A stretch of DNA of 64,000 nucleotides, taken from Eudorina sp. 2006-703-Eu-15. Taxonomy: Eukaryota; Chlorophyta; Chlorophyceae; Chlamydomonadales; Volvocaceae. Each line of letters starts with the position of its first letter. Position 1 is the first letter of the stretch. The notes under the pieces were generated by a model, which made no database searches, had not been told where the DNA came from, and saw only the letters and a program-made list of their open reading frames with translations. Below, one piece after another: positions 49,858 to 60,480 of the stretch. The DNA is taken from NCBI GenBank assembly GCA_003117195.1, contig BDSI01000057.1, positions 1-64,000 of the forward strand, written 5' to 3'. The position numbers and the translations under genes are program-made.

Positions 49858-52775
49858 ATGCCGATCGACCTGTCTGAGGTGTCTACGGACGAGCTGATGC
49901 AGGAAATTAAGCATCGGCTAGACTGCACCACAAAGCAGGAGAAGCGTATCATTTTGATCGGTGAGCGACACTGGCGAGCGACTTCTTCTGGCGGCGCCCG
50001 TTGTACCCTTATTCCTTGCTTGGATTATACGAGGCCGCTGCGATGACGGTGACAAGTTTTGCAAACAACATTTCATTACCGCTGTCGCCGGACAGGCCCA
50101 CCTGGCTGCGGCAAGGGCACACAATCGCCGCGCATCAAGTATGAGCACTGCTTGTGCCACTTAGCGACGGGCGACATGTTGCGTGCTGCGGTAACGGCCA
50201 AGACGCCACTTGGACTGGAGGTGCGCGCCCCACACATCATCCGTAGAGAACGGTCATTCGAACGCTCCATTCGCTCTGGTGACGACAGCTGTTGTGCGGA
50301 TCAGCAGTTCCTTCATCCATACATATGAAACCGATGCGCGCCCTTAGCGACCGCCGATGGTTTTTCGGTCTGCAAGAGGAAGACAAACCCAACCCGCGCA
50401 CGCACGCACCCAAGTCCACGGCGATCATAACGCTCTCGCCGATGGCGCCACAGCTGCCCCCCCCCGCCTACTCTTAACCCGCGGTACGCCTGTCGCTCCG
50501 CCATCGTTGCCCGTTCCCCTGCCTGGCCCTCTCCTGGCAGGCCAAGAAGGCCATGGACTCGGGCGCCCTGGTGAGCGACGAGATCGTGGTGGGCCTCATC
50601 GAGGAGGCCACTCAGAAGCCCGAGTGCTCCAAGGGCTTCATCCTGGACGGCTTCCCACGCACGGTTGTCCAGGTGGGCACTGGGACAGGGTTGTCTGGGC
50701 AGGGTTGGACGGACAGAGACGGCTTGATGCGGTAGGGCGGATCGAGTATATGCGTTGGGGGGTGGGCAGGCGGGCGGCTGGCTGGCTGGCTCGCTCGCTA
50801 GGTGGGTGGAAAAATGAAAATGAAAGCCCGAACGAGCCCGGACGAAAGAATCACATGTTGGAGGGAGGAGGTGGGTGCATGGATACGCAGAGTTGCAAAG
50901 ATGGCCCTGGGCTGATTCTGCATGGAGAATGGATGGATGACAAATAAGGAATCGGGCGAAGCAGTCCCGACCAAGGGCGCGACATGGTGGTAGGCCAGTG
51001 TGTAGTGTCCCGTGGGGTCAGGCGTCATATCCTCATGTTCCGTTTAACCGCTCGGCACACATCCAAGGCGTTTTCATGCGAAGACTACGTTACAAAGGAG
51101 TACCTGCACGCAGAGAAATAACGTCTTCGTGATAGGGTAGGGCCGGGTGAGGGCGCACTACCGCGAAACGGATCACCTAGGCCTACAGACCAACCGCTTC
51201 ACGGCAGCACCCAAACGTAGCTACGAATCCCAAAATTGCCAACACAGTCCCAAGCAGCGACACAAGAGCCACAATGGCTCGTACACCGTACGGCAAAGAC
51301 ACTCCGTATTCACAGAAAACCTTAGTTTGCAGCCCCGTGGCGTTTGGTGTCGCACATGTTCTTGGGGGCTGTCTGACCAAGTCAGGAGCTGCGGGGCCGA
51401 CTGGGGCGCGGGGACGGGGTCGGGGTTGGGGTCGAACCGTTGTTCGCTCGGCAAACCGGCAGGCGGTGCACTTCCTAAAGGGACCGACTTGGGGATGCGG
51501 CGCATGATGGCGGGGCACGTGTGTGTTCTGCTGAGCTCAAGAGCAAGCCTGTTGTAGCATGTGTATACTGAACGACCCACGATGTTGAGCAGCTCACCGA
51601 CGCCCCCTTCCGTGGAGCCGCATCAAGTGGCCGAAGGCCAGCCCGCAAGCGTACATTGCTGTCCTGCAGTTCAACTTAATTCGCGTCATGCACCATCGCC
51701 CTTCCGCGAGAAACCTTTCCTTCATTCCCTGCCGCGTCTCGCCTGCCCTCAGGCCCGGAAGCTGGACGAGATGTTGGCCAAGCGCGGTCAGGCGATCGAC
51801 AAGGTGCTCAACTTCATGGTGCCGGACGCGCTGCTGGTGAGGCTTGCGGAAGAGCTGGAAGCGGCGGGAGTGATTGGGCGGGGCGCGGAGGCGGGCAGTG
51901 GCCCGGCGCGGGGTGTGGGCCGCAGTAGAAAAGGTCCAAGCTATTGTCCTGACACGGGGAAACACGTTGAGGGATAGGGTTCCGTTCTGGAGAACCTTGT
52001 GCGCTGTCGCGGTCCCCTGGGACTAAGATCTTTTGCTTGCTGGTGCGCGCTGTGGGGGCTGCGGCGCTGCCAGTTCGCCTGGGTATCCGCGACCGACCGA
52101 CCGACAAAGCGCGGTGTCTCCCCAACCCGCCGCCCGCCACACCTGACCGCAGGTTGAGCGCGTTGTGGGTCGGTGGGTGCACCCGAGCAGTGGTCGCTCC
52201 TACCATGACAAGTTCGCCCCACCCAAGGTACGGCACGACATGGCGCTGAGTATGGACGGCCGAAGGGCCCCTTCGGCGCGCAGTTGGGGCAATGGAAAGG
52301 GCTCCCGCATGCAATGCCGGGACTGCCCGGGCCATTCATTGCCACGTGGCGTTGCCGCGGTTGACTGGAGTGCAGTCAGTGTGTGATTGGCCGTTGTTTA
52401 TGACCCGCTTGAGTTCCATGTCGCGGGGCTCATTTGAAGGCTGGCAGCTGGAGATACCCGCTGAGCAGCAAACAGGCTGTTCACCGTTGGGTCAGGGATC
52501 AAATCAAAAGCATTTCCCAACTAAATTTAGCAATTGAAGCGAACCCGAAAACCCCAACCCCGGCACGCGTGCAGGTGGCGGGCGTCGATGACATCACGGG
52601 CGAGCCGCTCATCAAGCGCAAGGACGACAACGCGGAGACGCTCAAGGCTCGCCTGGGCGCCTTCCACAGCCAGACCACGCCGGTCATTGAGCACTACGCC
52701 CAGAAGGTGGTGGCGCTCAAGGCGGACCGGCCGCAGGACGAGGTTGCCGTTGCCATTGCGGCGGCGCTGGCGTGA
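49858..52775 (+). CDS. Adenylate kinase, 239 aa, 6 exons
   Basis: Catalyses ATP + AMP = 2 ADP and so balances the adenylate pool. Exons: 49858-49960, 50096-50220, 50541-50672, 51753-51836, 52153-52227, 52575-52775. All have GT-AG borders, phases agree, and the total is 720 nt. Motifs: P-loop GPPGCGKGT at residues 35-43 (split by intron 1); AMP-binding region [32 protein letters not shown] region [20 protein letters not shown]; then [17 protein letters not shown]. The length is that of eukaryotic long-type adenylate kinases. The N-terminus ([20 protein letters not shown]) is not a typical transit peptide, so a cytosolic or intermembrane-space location is likelier than chloroplast. The start follows AAA and precedes a family-typical N-terminus. 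The LID lacks the zinc-binding cysteines of some bacterial enzymes, as is usual in this subgroup. Confidence 0.95.
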
Positions 52776-52948
52776 AGGGGGAGCCAGGGACGACAGCAAA
52801 GATGAGGAGGGTACGGGCGGTAGTACTTGATTGGCACCGCGGATGCGGCGACTGGAGCACAGGAGTGATGTGTCGAGCGTTGAAGTGGCGTGGCGCCGTT
52901 GACGTAACTGAGCCGGGAGTTGCCTTTGATGGCGCGTGCCTTCGGGGC

Positions 52949-52953
52949 TGTAA
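52949..52953 (+). terminator. Polyadenylation signal TGTAA for adenylate kinase
   Basis: TGTAA, the usual chlorophyte polyadenylation signal, lies 174 nt after the stop codon in the sense orientation. Confidence 0.6.
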
Positions 52954-54960
52954 GCTATAGCTTGTGCGCTGCGCCGGGCGGTAGCCGTTTTTTGCGGCAG
53001 AGTTGAGACATGGGAGGCAAGTAAAGGGCGGTCAGCCAGCAGGTCGTGTGCAGAGCACCACCGTTCGGGCCGGCTGGGCGAGACCTAGAGGTTCTCCACT
53101 GAACGAGTCCACAGCATCAACGTCCGTTTTTCTTTTGCAGGGCGGTGTTGTTGACGGCTGCTGACTGAGGGCTGAGAAGGACATGGGCGCGGGAATAGGG
53201 CGGGCTCGACGGCGTTGGGTCGAAGCTGGCGTTCCTGGCCCTACTTGAGCTTAGGACTAGTTGCCGGAACCAGATGAGCCGGGGCGCCGACAAGCATCGG
53301 TCTAGGCGGCATTCGAGATGAGGGCTGTCTAGGGTCCTGTGGGAGGGCAGGGTCCCACAAGGGGAGCGAGGCTTGGTTGGGAGGTTTGACCTTGATTCAT
53401 TTGACATGACAGAATGGACGAGGATGGGATCTCGTGCATTTTTTTGCGACTTGCCGGATCGCGCGAAGGACTTCAGTGGCGTGTGCGTGTTCGCGAGGAG
53501 GCGAAGCGAGCCGCGCACACTTTGAGTTCGAGGGCGCAGAGGTGAAGCGTTTGTGGTCGTTCTGACTGCTTTGCGAGATGGCGAGATGTGACGGCTTCGT
53601 GGCTTACTGACAATAATGGTCGCTGGCAATTCGGCTGCGCGCCGATGCGGATAGTGTAGTGGTGAGGGTTCTCGATTGAATGAATCCTCCCAACGTAATT
53701 GCCCCTGCAGCTGTCCCTCTTCTGCAGCTGCCATTATCCGCCAAACTGAGGGCGACTAACAGCAGGGCGCCTACGGAAAGTAACTTTACAACGGCAAGGT
53801 TGCCGTGCGCGGTTGTTTACCTGCGCAATGTGGTCATGAACTCATGATGGCTCTTCAGTAACCAGCCGTAAGCAGCGGTACACCCTGCCGATCTTATGTC
53901 AAACCGCAATTGAAAGACAACACACAGCAACTTAACTTCAGTCGCAGCCACCTTGCATTGCGGCCGTCACATCCTGCTCACTGTACCCGTGCTGTACCGT
54001 ATCCATCAGCTCAGATTCGGCGGCCGACTTTCTGCACCCCTTCAAACCCAGGCAGCACCTCCCATCATCGTCCGCAGGGAAACGTCACGCGAACTGCATC
54101 GGCGGCGTGGTCCTACGGCACGCGCCATCATGCGCCGCCCGATCCAGTCGGATGGGGTCGGGAGGGCCGCCGAAAGCCATGGCCTCTGTATGCGGAGCGC
54201 CACGTAAGTGCATCTCGACCAATCGGCTGTCTGCCGGTCGCATCCTGGGTGTCCCGGACTCTCCGACGCATTGAAAAGCAAACCATGGAACGCATCCCAC
54301 CGACCCCAGGGCCAGGGCCAGGGCCCGGACAGAACAGCACCAGGGCCGCGCATCCGACCGGAATCAAAAGTACACAGGCATCTCAGCCCATATCCTCCCT
54401 TGCGCCCGCACCCTAGGAGGCAGCCGCGGACACTCTTCCTGGCTTTGACGACCGACTGCAAAGCGGGTTGATGGGGCGTTCCAACCAGGCAATGGCGGTC
54501 CCGTTGCTCAGGTGCGTGGTGATGAGGCGCAGGTGTCCGCCTGCGTGTTGGCAGGAGATGTACACTCAGGCCCAGACAAGAGGCGCGGGTCGGCCGTCCG
54601 TATTCGGAATCGAGAAGGGTCGCTGCCCAGTGAATCGCGAATGGTATAGCTGCTGGTATGCACCCGGAGCAAGGGTCACGGGCGCACTGCATGCATACAG
54701 GATCCGCACTGCGGCATCCGAACTGATAGCCCCACTGATAGCCCCACATTCCCGCGAAGTTGGCAACTGTTCCGACTGTCCAACCCAGTAACGGCACTCT
54801 TTCGCCAGCGCAATGCTACCCACTGCTACCCACCCGCATCCCCCAGGCGTCCCGTCTGATCTCCAACCCAATCCAACCCAAGTACCCAACCCAACCCAAC
54901 CCATCCCGCGGAGCCTGAGCTCACCGCCTTGCCCGCCGCCGCCTGCTGCTCCTCGCAGCA
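52954..54960. other. Intergenic; no confident gene
   Basis: A 205-codon minus-strand frame (53734-53117) and a 251-codon minus-strand frame (54797-54042) have no recognised domain, low-complexity basic composition and no supporting splice sites. A tRNA-like 5' half is at about 53645-53675. Minus-strand TGTAA at about 53786 could end the transcript of the gene at 54961-55767. Confidence 0.4.
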
Positions 54961-55767
54961 TCAGTCGGTCGCTTTGCCGCCCGCGGCCCTGCCCGCCGCC
55001 GCCGCCTCCTGCCGCAGCGCGGGCTCCCGGCCCTCCGAGCGCGCCTCTGAGCGCGCTGCCTTCTCCACGGGGCCCTTCTTGCCGGGGGCCGGGCTGGGCT
55101 TTGACACCGCCTCGAGCAGCTCGGAGTTGGTCGGGATGTCGATCGGGCGGGTGGGCGACGCCAGGCCGCTGGACTCCGCGTAACGATTGGCAGCCTCCGT
55201 TGCGCGCTCGGCGGCGTCCGAGGCCCTGCTAGCGGCCGCCGACGCCGCGTCCTTGACGCCTGTGTGGTGTGAGTGGTACGGCAAAGTACGGCAGGGTAAG
55301 CCGAGGCTTGGGTACAAGGGAGGGACTCGGGTGCGAGTACGCAGGCACGCCCGCCTCGTGTCGCCACGCCGTGAGGGCAAAGCGCTCGTCCGCCGTCCCG
55401 CGCGCAACCCACATCCTGCGTTGTGAGCCTCGTAGCTCTGGTTATACATGACCACGGCGGTGCAACTCTGCGGCCGACCGCCGACTGTGGGATAGGGTAT
55501 ATATGGGGATGGTCACAGGAAGCATATGGGTATGCGCGACGGGGACAATGCCCGCTCATCGCCGATGGACGATGTAACGCCACCCCATCCTCCGTATAAG
55601 CTGTTAGGCTCACTCTGCACGATGCTGGTCTTGGTCGACTCGAGCACGCCGTTGCCGGTGCTGACCCTGATGGGCTCCGGCTCCGGAACCCGCAGCTTGT
55701 CCGTCAGCCAGGACTTGAGCTCCGAAACCACCGCCGCGGGAGACCCCGGGTCTTGCGAGGTGGGCAT
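54961..55767 (-). CDS. Small Ala/Glu-rich helical protein, about 150 aa, 2 exons
   Basis: Exons 55767-55614 and 55259-54961, with a phase-1 intron from A/GTGAGC to CACAG/GC. The N-terminal half includes AVVSELKSWLTDKLRVPEPE. The second exon starts with an amphipathic Ala-rich helix (AAASRASDAAERATEAANRY) and continues into a hydrophilic, Pro/Lys/Glu-rich tail with two repeated SEARSEGRE-like patches. The helix resembles LEA-type or lipid-surface helices, but I cannot assign a family. The same frame is open upstream to an ATG at 55896 (about 193 aa in total). That version would add an Arg/Thr/Ala-rich, organelle-transit-like N-terminus, so the start is unsettled. The codon use (GC-rich third positions) supports a real gene. 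Confidence 0.6.
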
Positions 55768-56094
55768 CGCCGCTGCCGGAGCCTGAGCTGGAGCCTGCGT
55801 CGGGTCGTGCCGGGTACGTAGGGTCAGGCGGGTGGATTGGAGGGTAGTCGTGCAGGCAACTGCGCGACAGACCGGTGTCGATGGGTTGCAGCGCATCGGC
55901 GGTTTCTTGACTCCGCCCCGGGCTGTCTCCGGACCGGCGACCCATGGGTCACCCAGCCGATTAGGGCATCGTGCTAGGGTTTAAAATATCAACCAAAATG
56001 CTTGCCGTCTGTAAAATAATACATCTGACAGGCATTCATGCAGTGTGACCTTCTTCATGAACCACAAGCGAGAACAAGCTAGTTGGTTATTCGC

Positions 56095-56358
56095 TCAAGG
56101 AGCGCTCATCATCTGTCTGCGATCCGCCGCGAGCTGTCTCACCAGCAGCAGCACCGCGGCCGCGAAGGCCGCCGCCGCGGCTGGGGCAGCAGATGACTTC
56201 GGCTGGCTGCGCCGCATATCATTGTTTCCCAATGTGGCTTTTACGGAAAGCGTACTGGCGCGCTGCAACCTCGCCGCTGAAAGCGCTGAGGCACCAGTGC
56301 GGCCCCGCCGGAAGCCGCAGCTGGTCGGCATCACGGTACCAAAGCGCAGGGTTGCCAT
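56095..56358 (-). CDS. Possible small organelle-targeted single-pass membrane protein, 87 aa
   Basis: A single exon starting at MATLRFGTVMPTSCGFRRGR (a further in-frame ATG lies at 56373). It has an Arg/Ser/Ala-rich, acid-free N-terminal half like a chloroplast or mitochondrial presequence. An Ala/Val/Leu hydrophobic helix (AAAAAFAAAVLLLVRQL) follows, then a short charged tail and a stop. Third codon positions are mostly G/C, as in the confident genes. No family is recognised and no intron or polyadenylation signal supports it, so a chance frame cannot be excluded. Confidence 0.4.
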   Translation of the reverse strand: MATLRFGTVMPTSCGFRRGRTGASALSAARLQRASTLSVKATLGNNDMRRSQPKSSAAPAAAAAFAAAVLLLVRQLAADRRQMMSAP

Positions 56359-56373
56359 CTGATCGGATTCCAC

Positions 56374-57726
56374 AGACTAGGCTTGCCTGCAGAATGATGC
56401 TTGATGATTTATAAAAGGAGTAGAACGCAAAATTTATTTGGGCACGGCACCGATCTCATAACGGCTTTTTGCACAACCGCCCGCCCAACAATGATTTTCG
56501 TCAGCCGCATGTGGATACCGATGTTCCGCGCAAAAAGCGGCCCGAGATAGCTCTCAGAGGAAGACAGAGGCTGAAACGATGATCTCTCAGACCCTCGCAG
56601 CGCGCTTGAGTGCAGCTCTCTATCTGCCGTTCTCTGCCGAGTCCCTAGGTCGGGGTCACTTGCTCATGCCGGCCACGCCGGGAGACACATTAAGTTAGGC
56701 ATTTCCCTAAATCGCCTTCACCCGTAATCGTATGTAAAAGCACGAGGGCCGCCGTTCCTCATATACGCTCGCTCGTGTGTCATGTCAGGGGAAGGTAAGG
56801 TCACAACCGCCACCGTGCACTCTTTAACATGCCTGTGAGCTGTGACGCTGATCCTGTACGGGCATTGTGGCGGACGCGGAGGGCGGCGCGGTCGGTTGTG
56901 CAGCGGCCCAGTCGGTAGGCTGTAAAGGGCTGTGACGGGGCCTGCAGGCGCGCATCGACCGGCGCGCCGCCTCGTCTTCTGACGTGTTGATTCCTGATAG
57001 CGTGGGGACCAATGCCGATGGTCGATCAGGGGCCATTGCCTTTCTTGTCGGTGCGTCCAATGCCCAAATGCTTGCCCGGCCCATGGCTGAATCGGGTTGT
57101 GGCTCCAACGGTCGGCCCCCGAGGGCCCCCGGGGGTCATGTGGCGTGGCGTCCCATGTTGTCGGCCTTCCACACCTGCAAAGGTGGGGCGCACGCGGCAG
57201 TAGAGACCGCAATGGACCAACCGCGTGGGTCCATTGCGGATACACACCCCTACACATTGCTTCCTTTCCTTTCCTTCTCTTCCACGGATGTTGTAGTGAA
57301 GCGGGCTCAGCGCAGACCATAGATGCAAATAAAAAGGATGAGCAGTGCACAGGCACGGCGAGCTATAAGTGTACAAAAGTGTATATGCCAGAGTCGGAGC
57401 CTCGACGCAGTTTGCAGCTCGCCACCTAGCAAATGTACTGCGGTCTGTCGGCATTTTGCCCGTCGATTCATATTCATACCTATTCAATTGATGACCGCCT
57501 GTTTTACGTGTCATATGGTAAGAAGTGTAACAGCACGATTCCCGCCTCGAATCTGTTTCGGAGCAGGTTCCGGACCTATGTAGAAGTTCAACGCGGAATC
57601 CATGAACTTTTTCCTGCGTTGCAAGGACACTCTGGATATATTAAATTTGCTGTTCACACCAGAAACCGCCCAACCTCGCCCAACCTCCGTTCAAACCTGA
57701 CACAACGCAACCGTCGCCAGCCAGCC
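56374..57726. other. Intergenic; no confident gene
   Basis: Reading frames on both strands overlap without coherent codon use. Nothing recognisable apart from the presumed 5' region of the gene starting at 57727. Confidence 0.4.
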
Positions 57727-59283
57727 ATGTCACGGATCGACTACAGAAAATGGGACAACATCAACACAGATTTCCGACTCAGAAGGAGAGACTTAAGCGG
57801 GCCAACCTGCATTCGCCGCAGCAGCTCCAGCGCGCGCTCAGCGGCAGGCTGAAATCGCGGAACCTGCTGGGCCCTTCGCGATGCCGGGACCCTCCACATC
57901 GGGACCGGGCGTCCAGTGCACCTACGCCCCCTGCCGCGGTGACAGAAGCGGCATGTTCTTCCTCTCAACGATGGCGCCTGAGGACCATCCGGTGTTCAGT
58001 GCGGGCGCCCCCAGCCCCGTGGCGCAGCTGGTCGGCTTCCCGCTCCGCATCTGGCGCCTGGACCCGCGCCCCAGTCTCTCCATTCCCCGGACCGCTGTGA
58101 GTATTAGCGAGTTCAAAACCTCCGTGCTACAAATTTTAGGGCATGTATCGCTGATGCAGGAATTTTGCGAGTCTGGAACGAGCCCGCCAGAGTAGGACGT
58201 GGCGTGGCATTGCTTGACCGCGCGTTGATTGCGGCTTCCAAGGGATTGCCGTCTCCTGCCGTACTGAGTCGTACATCTACGCCGCAAAGTGACGAGCCCC
58301 GCGATTCCCTTCACCAGACGGGGGAATGGGGTTTTCGTTGTACGGCGCGATGTGATCAGCGCCCGTCGGGTGCCGTGGGATACCGTTTGGGGGCGGGCAT
58401 ATACCGTATACTGTGTCTGATGACCCGTCTGAGCGCGCCTGCATTCCCTTGAGGTTCTATCTGCTCACCACCCCTGGGTAATGGCCCGCGCTCTCAGGAC
58501 TATGACAACCAGTACATCACCTACATTATGATTGACCCACATTCCGGGTTCGCAGCAGGGCATCGGCTCCGTCATCTGCGCCCGTTCGGACGGCAAGCCG
58601 CTTCCGCCCGCGCACGTTGAGGTACGTTGCGGCGCCGTGGAAGGCCGCGCGGCGGGATGGATGGGGTCCAAGTCAGCGTAGATCGACCAGATCAGCGGCC
58701 GGCGGGCCGAGCCCAGAGCAGAGCGCATGCATGTGGGACTGCATACACATACGAACTCGGCACCGACTTGAGTGCGGGTCAATGCTGCCCCGCTCCGGGC
58801 TCCCTGCATCTTGCTGTTTCCACCTGGCACGCACGGCAGTGCATGCCATGCATGTGCGTCCCAACCAAGAGCCATTCCGCAGCCTCTGAAGTACCTGTAA
58901 CCACCCTGTACCTGCTGTAACCACCCGGTACCTACAACGGCCTGCAACTCCAGGTCGTTCAGCCGATCAGCCCCCTGCCCCAATCCCCCGCCACCCACCA
59001 CCCACCCATCCACCCGAAAGTCATCGCCGCCGCTGTGGACCCTGTCCCCATCCGAATCCCAACACAACGCGCGAGCATCCCCACCCACCCTCTCAAGCAT
59101 CGCCCCCATCCATATGCCTGCGACCCATCTGGATGTTCTGCAACAAGCTGCTGGACAAGTTCGGCTCGGGGGCCCACGTGGACCCCGCCGTGGAGATGAC
59201 CCCCGCCAGGTTCACTCAGTACTACCTGGGGTACCGACAGTCCATGTTGAATGAGCCGGCCCGAGGGGCGGAGTGGAAGGACC
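57727..59283 (+). pseudogene. Damaged or error-containing multi-exon gene, unknown function
   Basis: Starts at ATG 57727 in good context (GCCAGCCATG) with MSRIDYRKWDNINTD. One extra T in GATTTCC then breaks an acidic continuation (DSDSEGET), and an in-frame TAA follows at about 57795. The downstream frame is clearly protein-like (AMPGPSTSGPGVQCTYAPC, GMFFLSTMAPEDHPVFS, LVGFPLRIWRLDP) up to a donor after 58096 (ACCGCT/GTGAGT). Next is an exon at 58567-58620 (GIGSVICARSDGKPLPP, CAG/CAG to GAG/GTACGT), then a final piece at about 59131-59283 (MFCNKLLDKFGSGAHVDP, EMTPARFTQYYLGYRQ) whose acceptor I could not place. It then runs into hAT transposon sequence. Either a gene truncated by the transposon or a real gene with assembly errors. 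No domain family identified. Confidence 0.5.
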
Positions 59284-59930
59284 GTGAACCGCGCCACGGA
59301 CGACTGCACGGCCACCCCTTTCCCGCTCGCCCACGGCATCCGCGCGCCCGAAGCAGTTCCCCCCTGGCTGCTATCAGCGACACTTCCCGTCGTCGACATG
59401 GAAGGCATCGAATCGTTGCCATGGATTATTGCCTCACATGCGCTTGTAGCGGCATGGGCACCCAGCTCGGCGGCACGCCGCGCGGTGAAGTCTGCACGGG
59501 CTTCAGGCGTGATCTGCTTGCACTTCGATATGACGTGCAAGATGAGCTCCTCCGCCTTGGCTTTGTACGCGGGGATCACCTCCTGACAGGCCTTGCACTG
59601 GTGCGCCTGTCGCTGAGAGGCACCTTTCTCGTATTGCCCTACTGGATCGAAGTATTCATATACTCTACCGGCTTTGGGACCAGGTTTTTGGCGCTTAGGT
59701 GCCCTTTCCTCAGCCATCCCTATGGCATGGCGGCAAACGGCCCACTAAAACCTTTCGAGTTAAACTGTCCAAAGCATTCAAGCAATACTAGTACAAAGGG
59801 CCACAAACCCTTGCTTCAAATCCTAGCCCAAGTGCCTCACTTTGGCCTGCGTACGGTAGGTAATACGCCCCAGCAATACGCCGGCGTATTCGGCGTCTTA
59901 ATACGCAAGTGCTGCGGGCGTATTAATTAG
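59284..59930 (-). mobile_element. Truncated hAT-type transposon, 5' end with BED-finger fragment
   Basis: The minus-strand frame from ATG 59717 encodes an N-terminal BED-type zinc finger: Cys41, Cys44, His61 and Cys66 in the CxxC-x16-H-x4-C arrangement (HQCKACQEVIPA, HVISKCKQITPEARAD), after a basic stretch KRQKPGPKAGR. After about 143 codons (SSVARFT, near 59285) it stops matching. The dimerisation and catalytic parts of an hAT transposase are absent. Upstream, at about 59858-59930, GCGTATT/AATACGC motifs occur five times in both orientations, as in subterminal regions of hAT elements. No terminal duplication could be found. Confidence 0.65.
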
Positions 59931-60315
59931 TTTTAAGGTGGAAATGTTGGCTTTCAAAGCCTTTCTGTACGCGTTCGATTCAATTCGATGCCGCTCGCGG
60001 TGACCAGGTTGACCACGCAAATATTCCGACACTAACTCGAGTTATGCCGTCGGTTTGAGAAATAAAATACATGTTGTTATTTGGTGTTCCATGGTTGTCA
60101 TTCGTGATGTTCGCGTTCCATGTGGGAGCACCGAGATGTCTCCAGACGTTGTGTCGAAAGGGTCACACAAGAGTGACATCTTCGTACGCCATCGCCCGGT
60201 AGCCTACAGATCGGATTATGCACGTTCTATTAAGCCTAGAAAGTCTTTTGTTTCCTGAATATACGAGAGGACCCTGCATGACCGTACTGGATCGTCACCA
60301 GCACGAGTGTCAGAG
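59931..60315. other. 5' region of the heat-shock gene
   Basis: No coding sequence recognised. TTCCTGAA (60252-60259) fits the TTCnnGAA core of a heat-shock element, and AGAAAGTCTTT just upstream is a weaker half-match. Both are at about -225 to -245 from the ATG. Confidence 0.4.
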
Positions 60316-60322
60316 TATAAAT
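60316..60322 (+). promoter_or_regulatory. Candidate TATA box (TATAAAT) of the heat-shock gene
   Basis: TATAAAT lies 165 bp before the ATG at 60481 and about 57 bp downstream of a candidate heat-shock element core (60252-60259), an arrangement expected for an inducible HSP20 gene. Confidence 0.5.
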
Positions 60323-60480
60323 CAGCACTCAATAGCACTCATCCAATGCTTCTCAATTCAATCAATCTTATCATTCTGCAGCTTTTACCAAACAATAGTG
60401 CTCACTGTTGACGCGTAACTCCACCCGACGCCCTGTCGATTGCCGACGGCCGACTCTTCCACGGTAGCTTGGCGTTAAGA

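Noticed and set aside
53117..53734. 205-codon minus-strand frame
   Set aside because: Basic Ser/Arg-rich composition, no domain, no splice or polyadenylation support.
58959..59717. 252-codon minus-strand frame as one intact protein
   Set aside because: Only the first about 143 codons resemble a hAT BED-finger region. The remainder is the reverse complement of the plus-strand gene exon, so the frame is chimeric.
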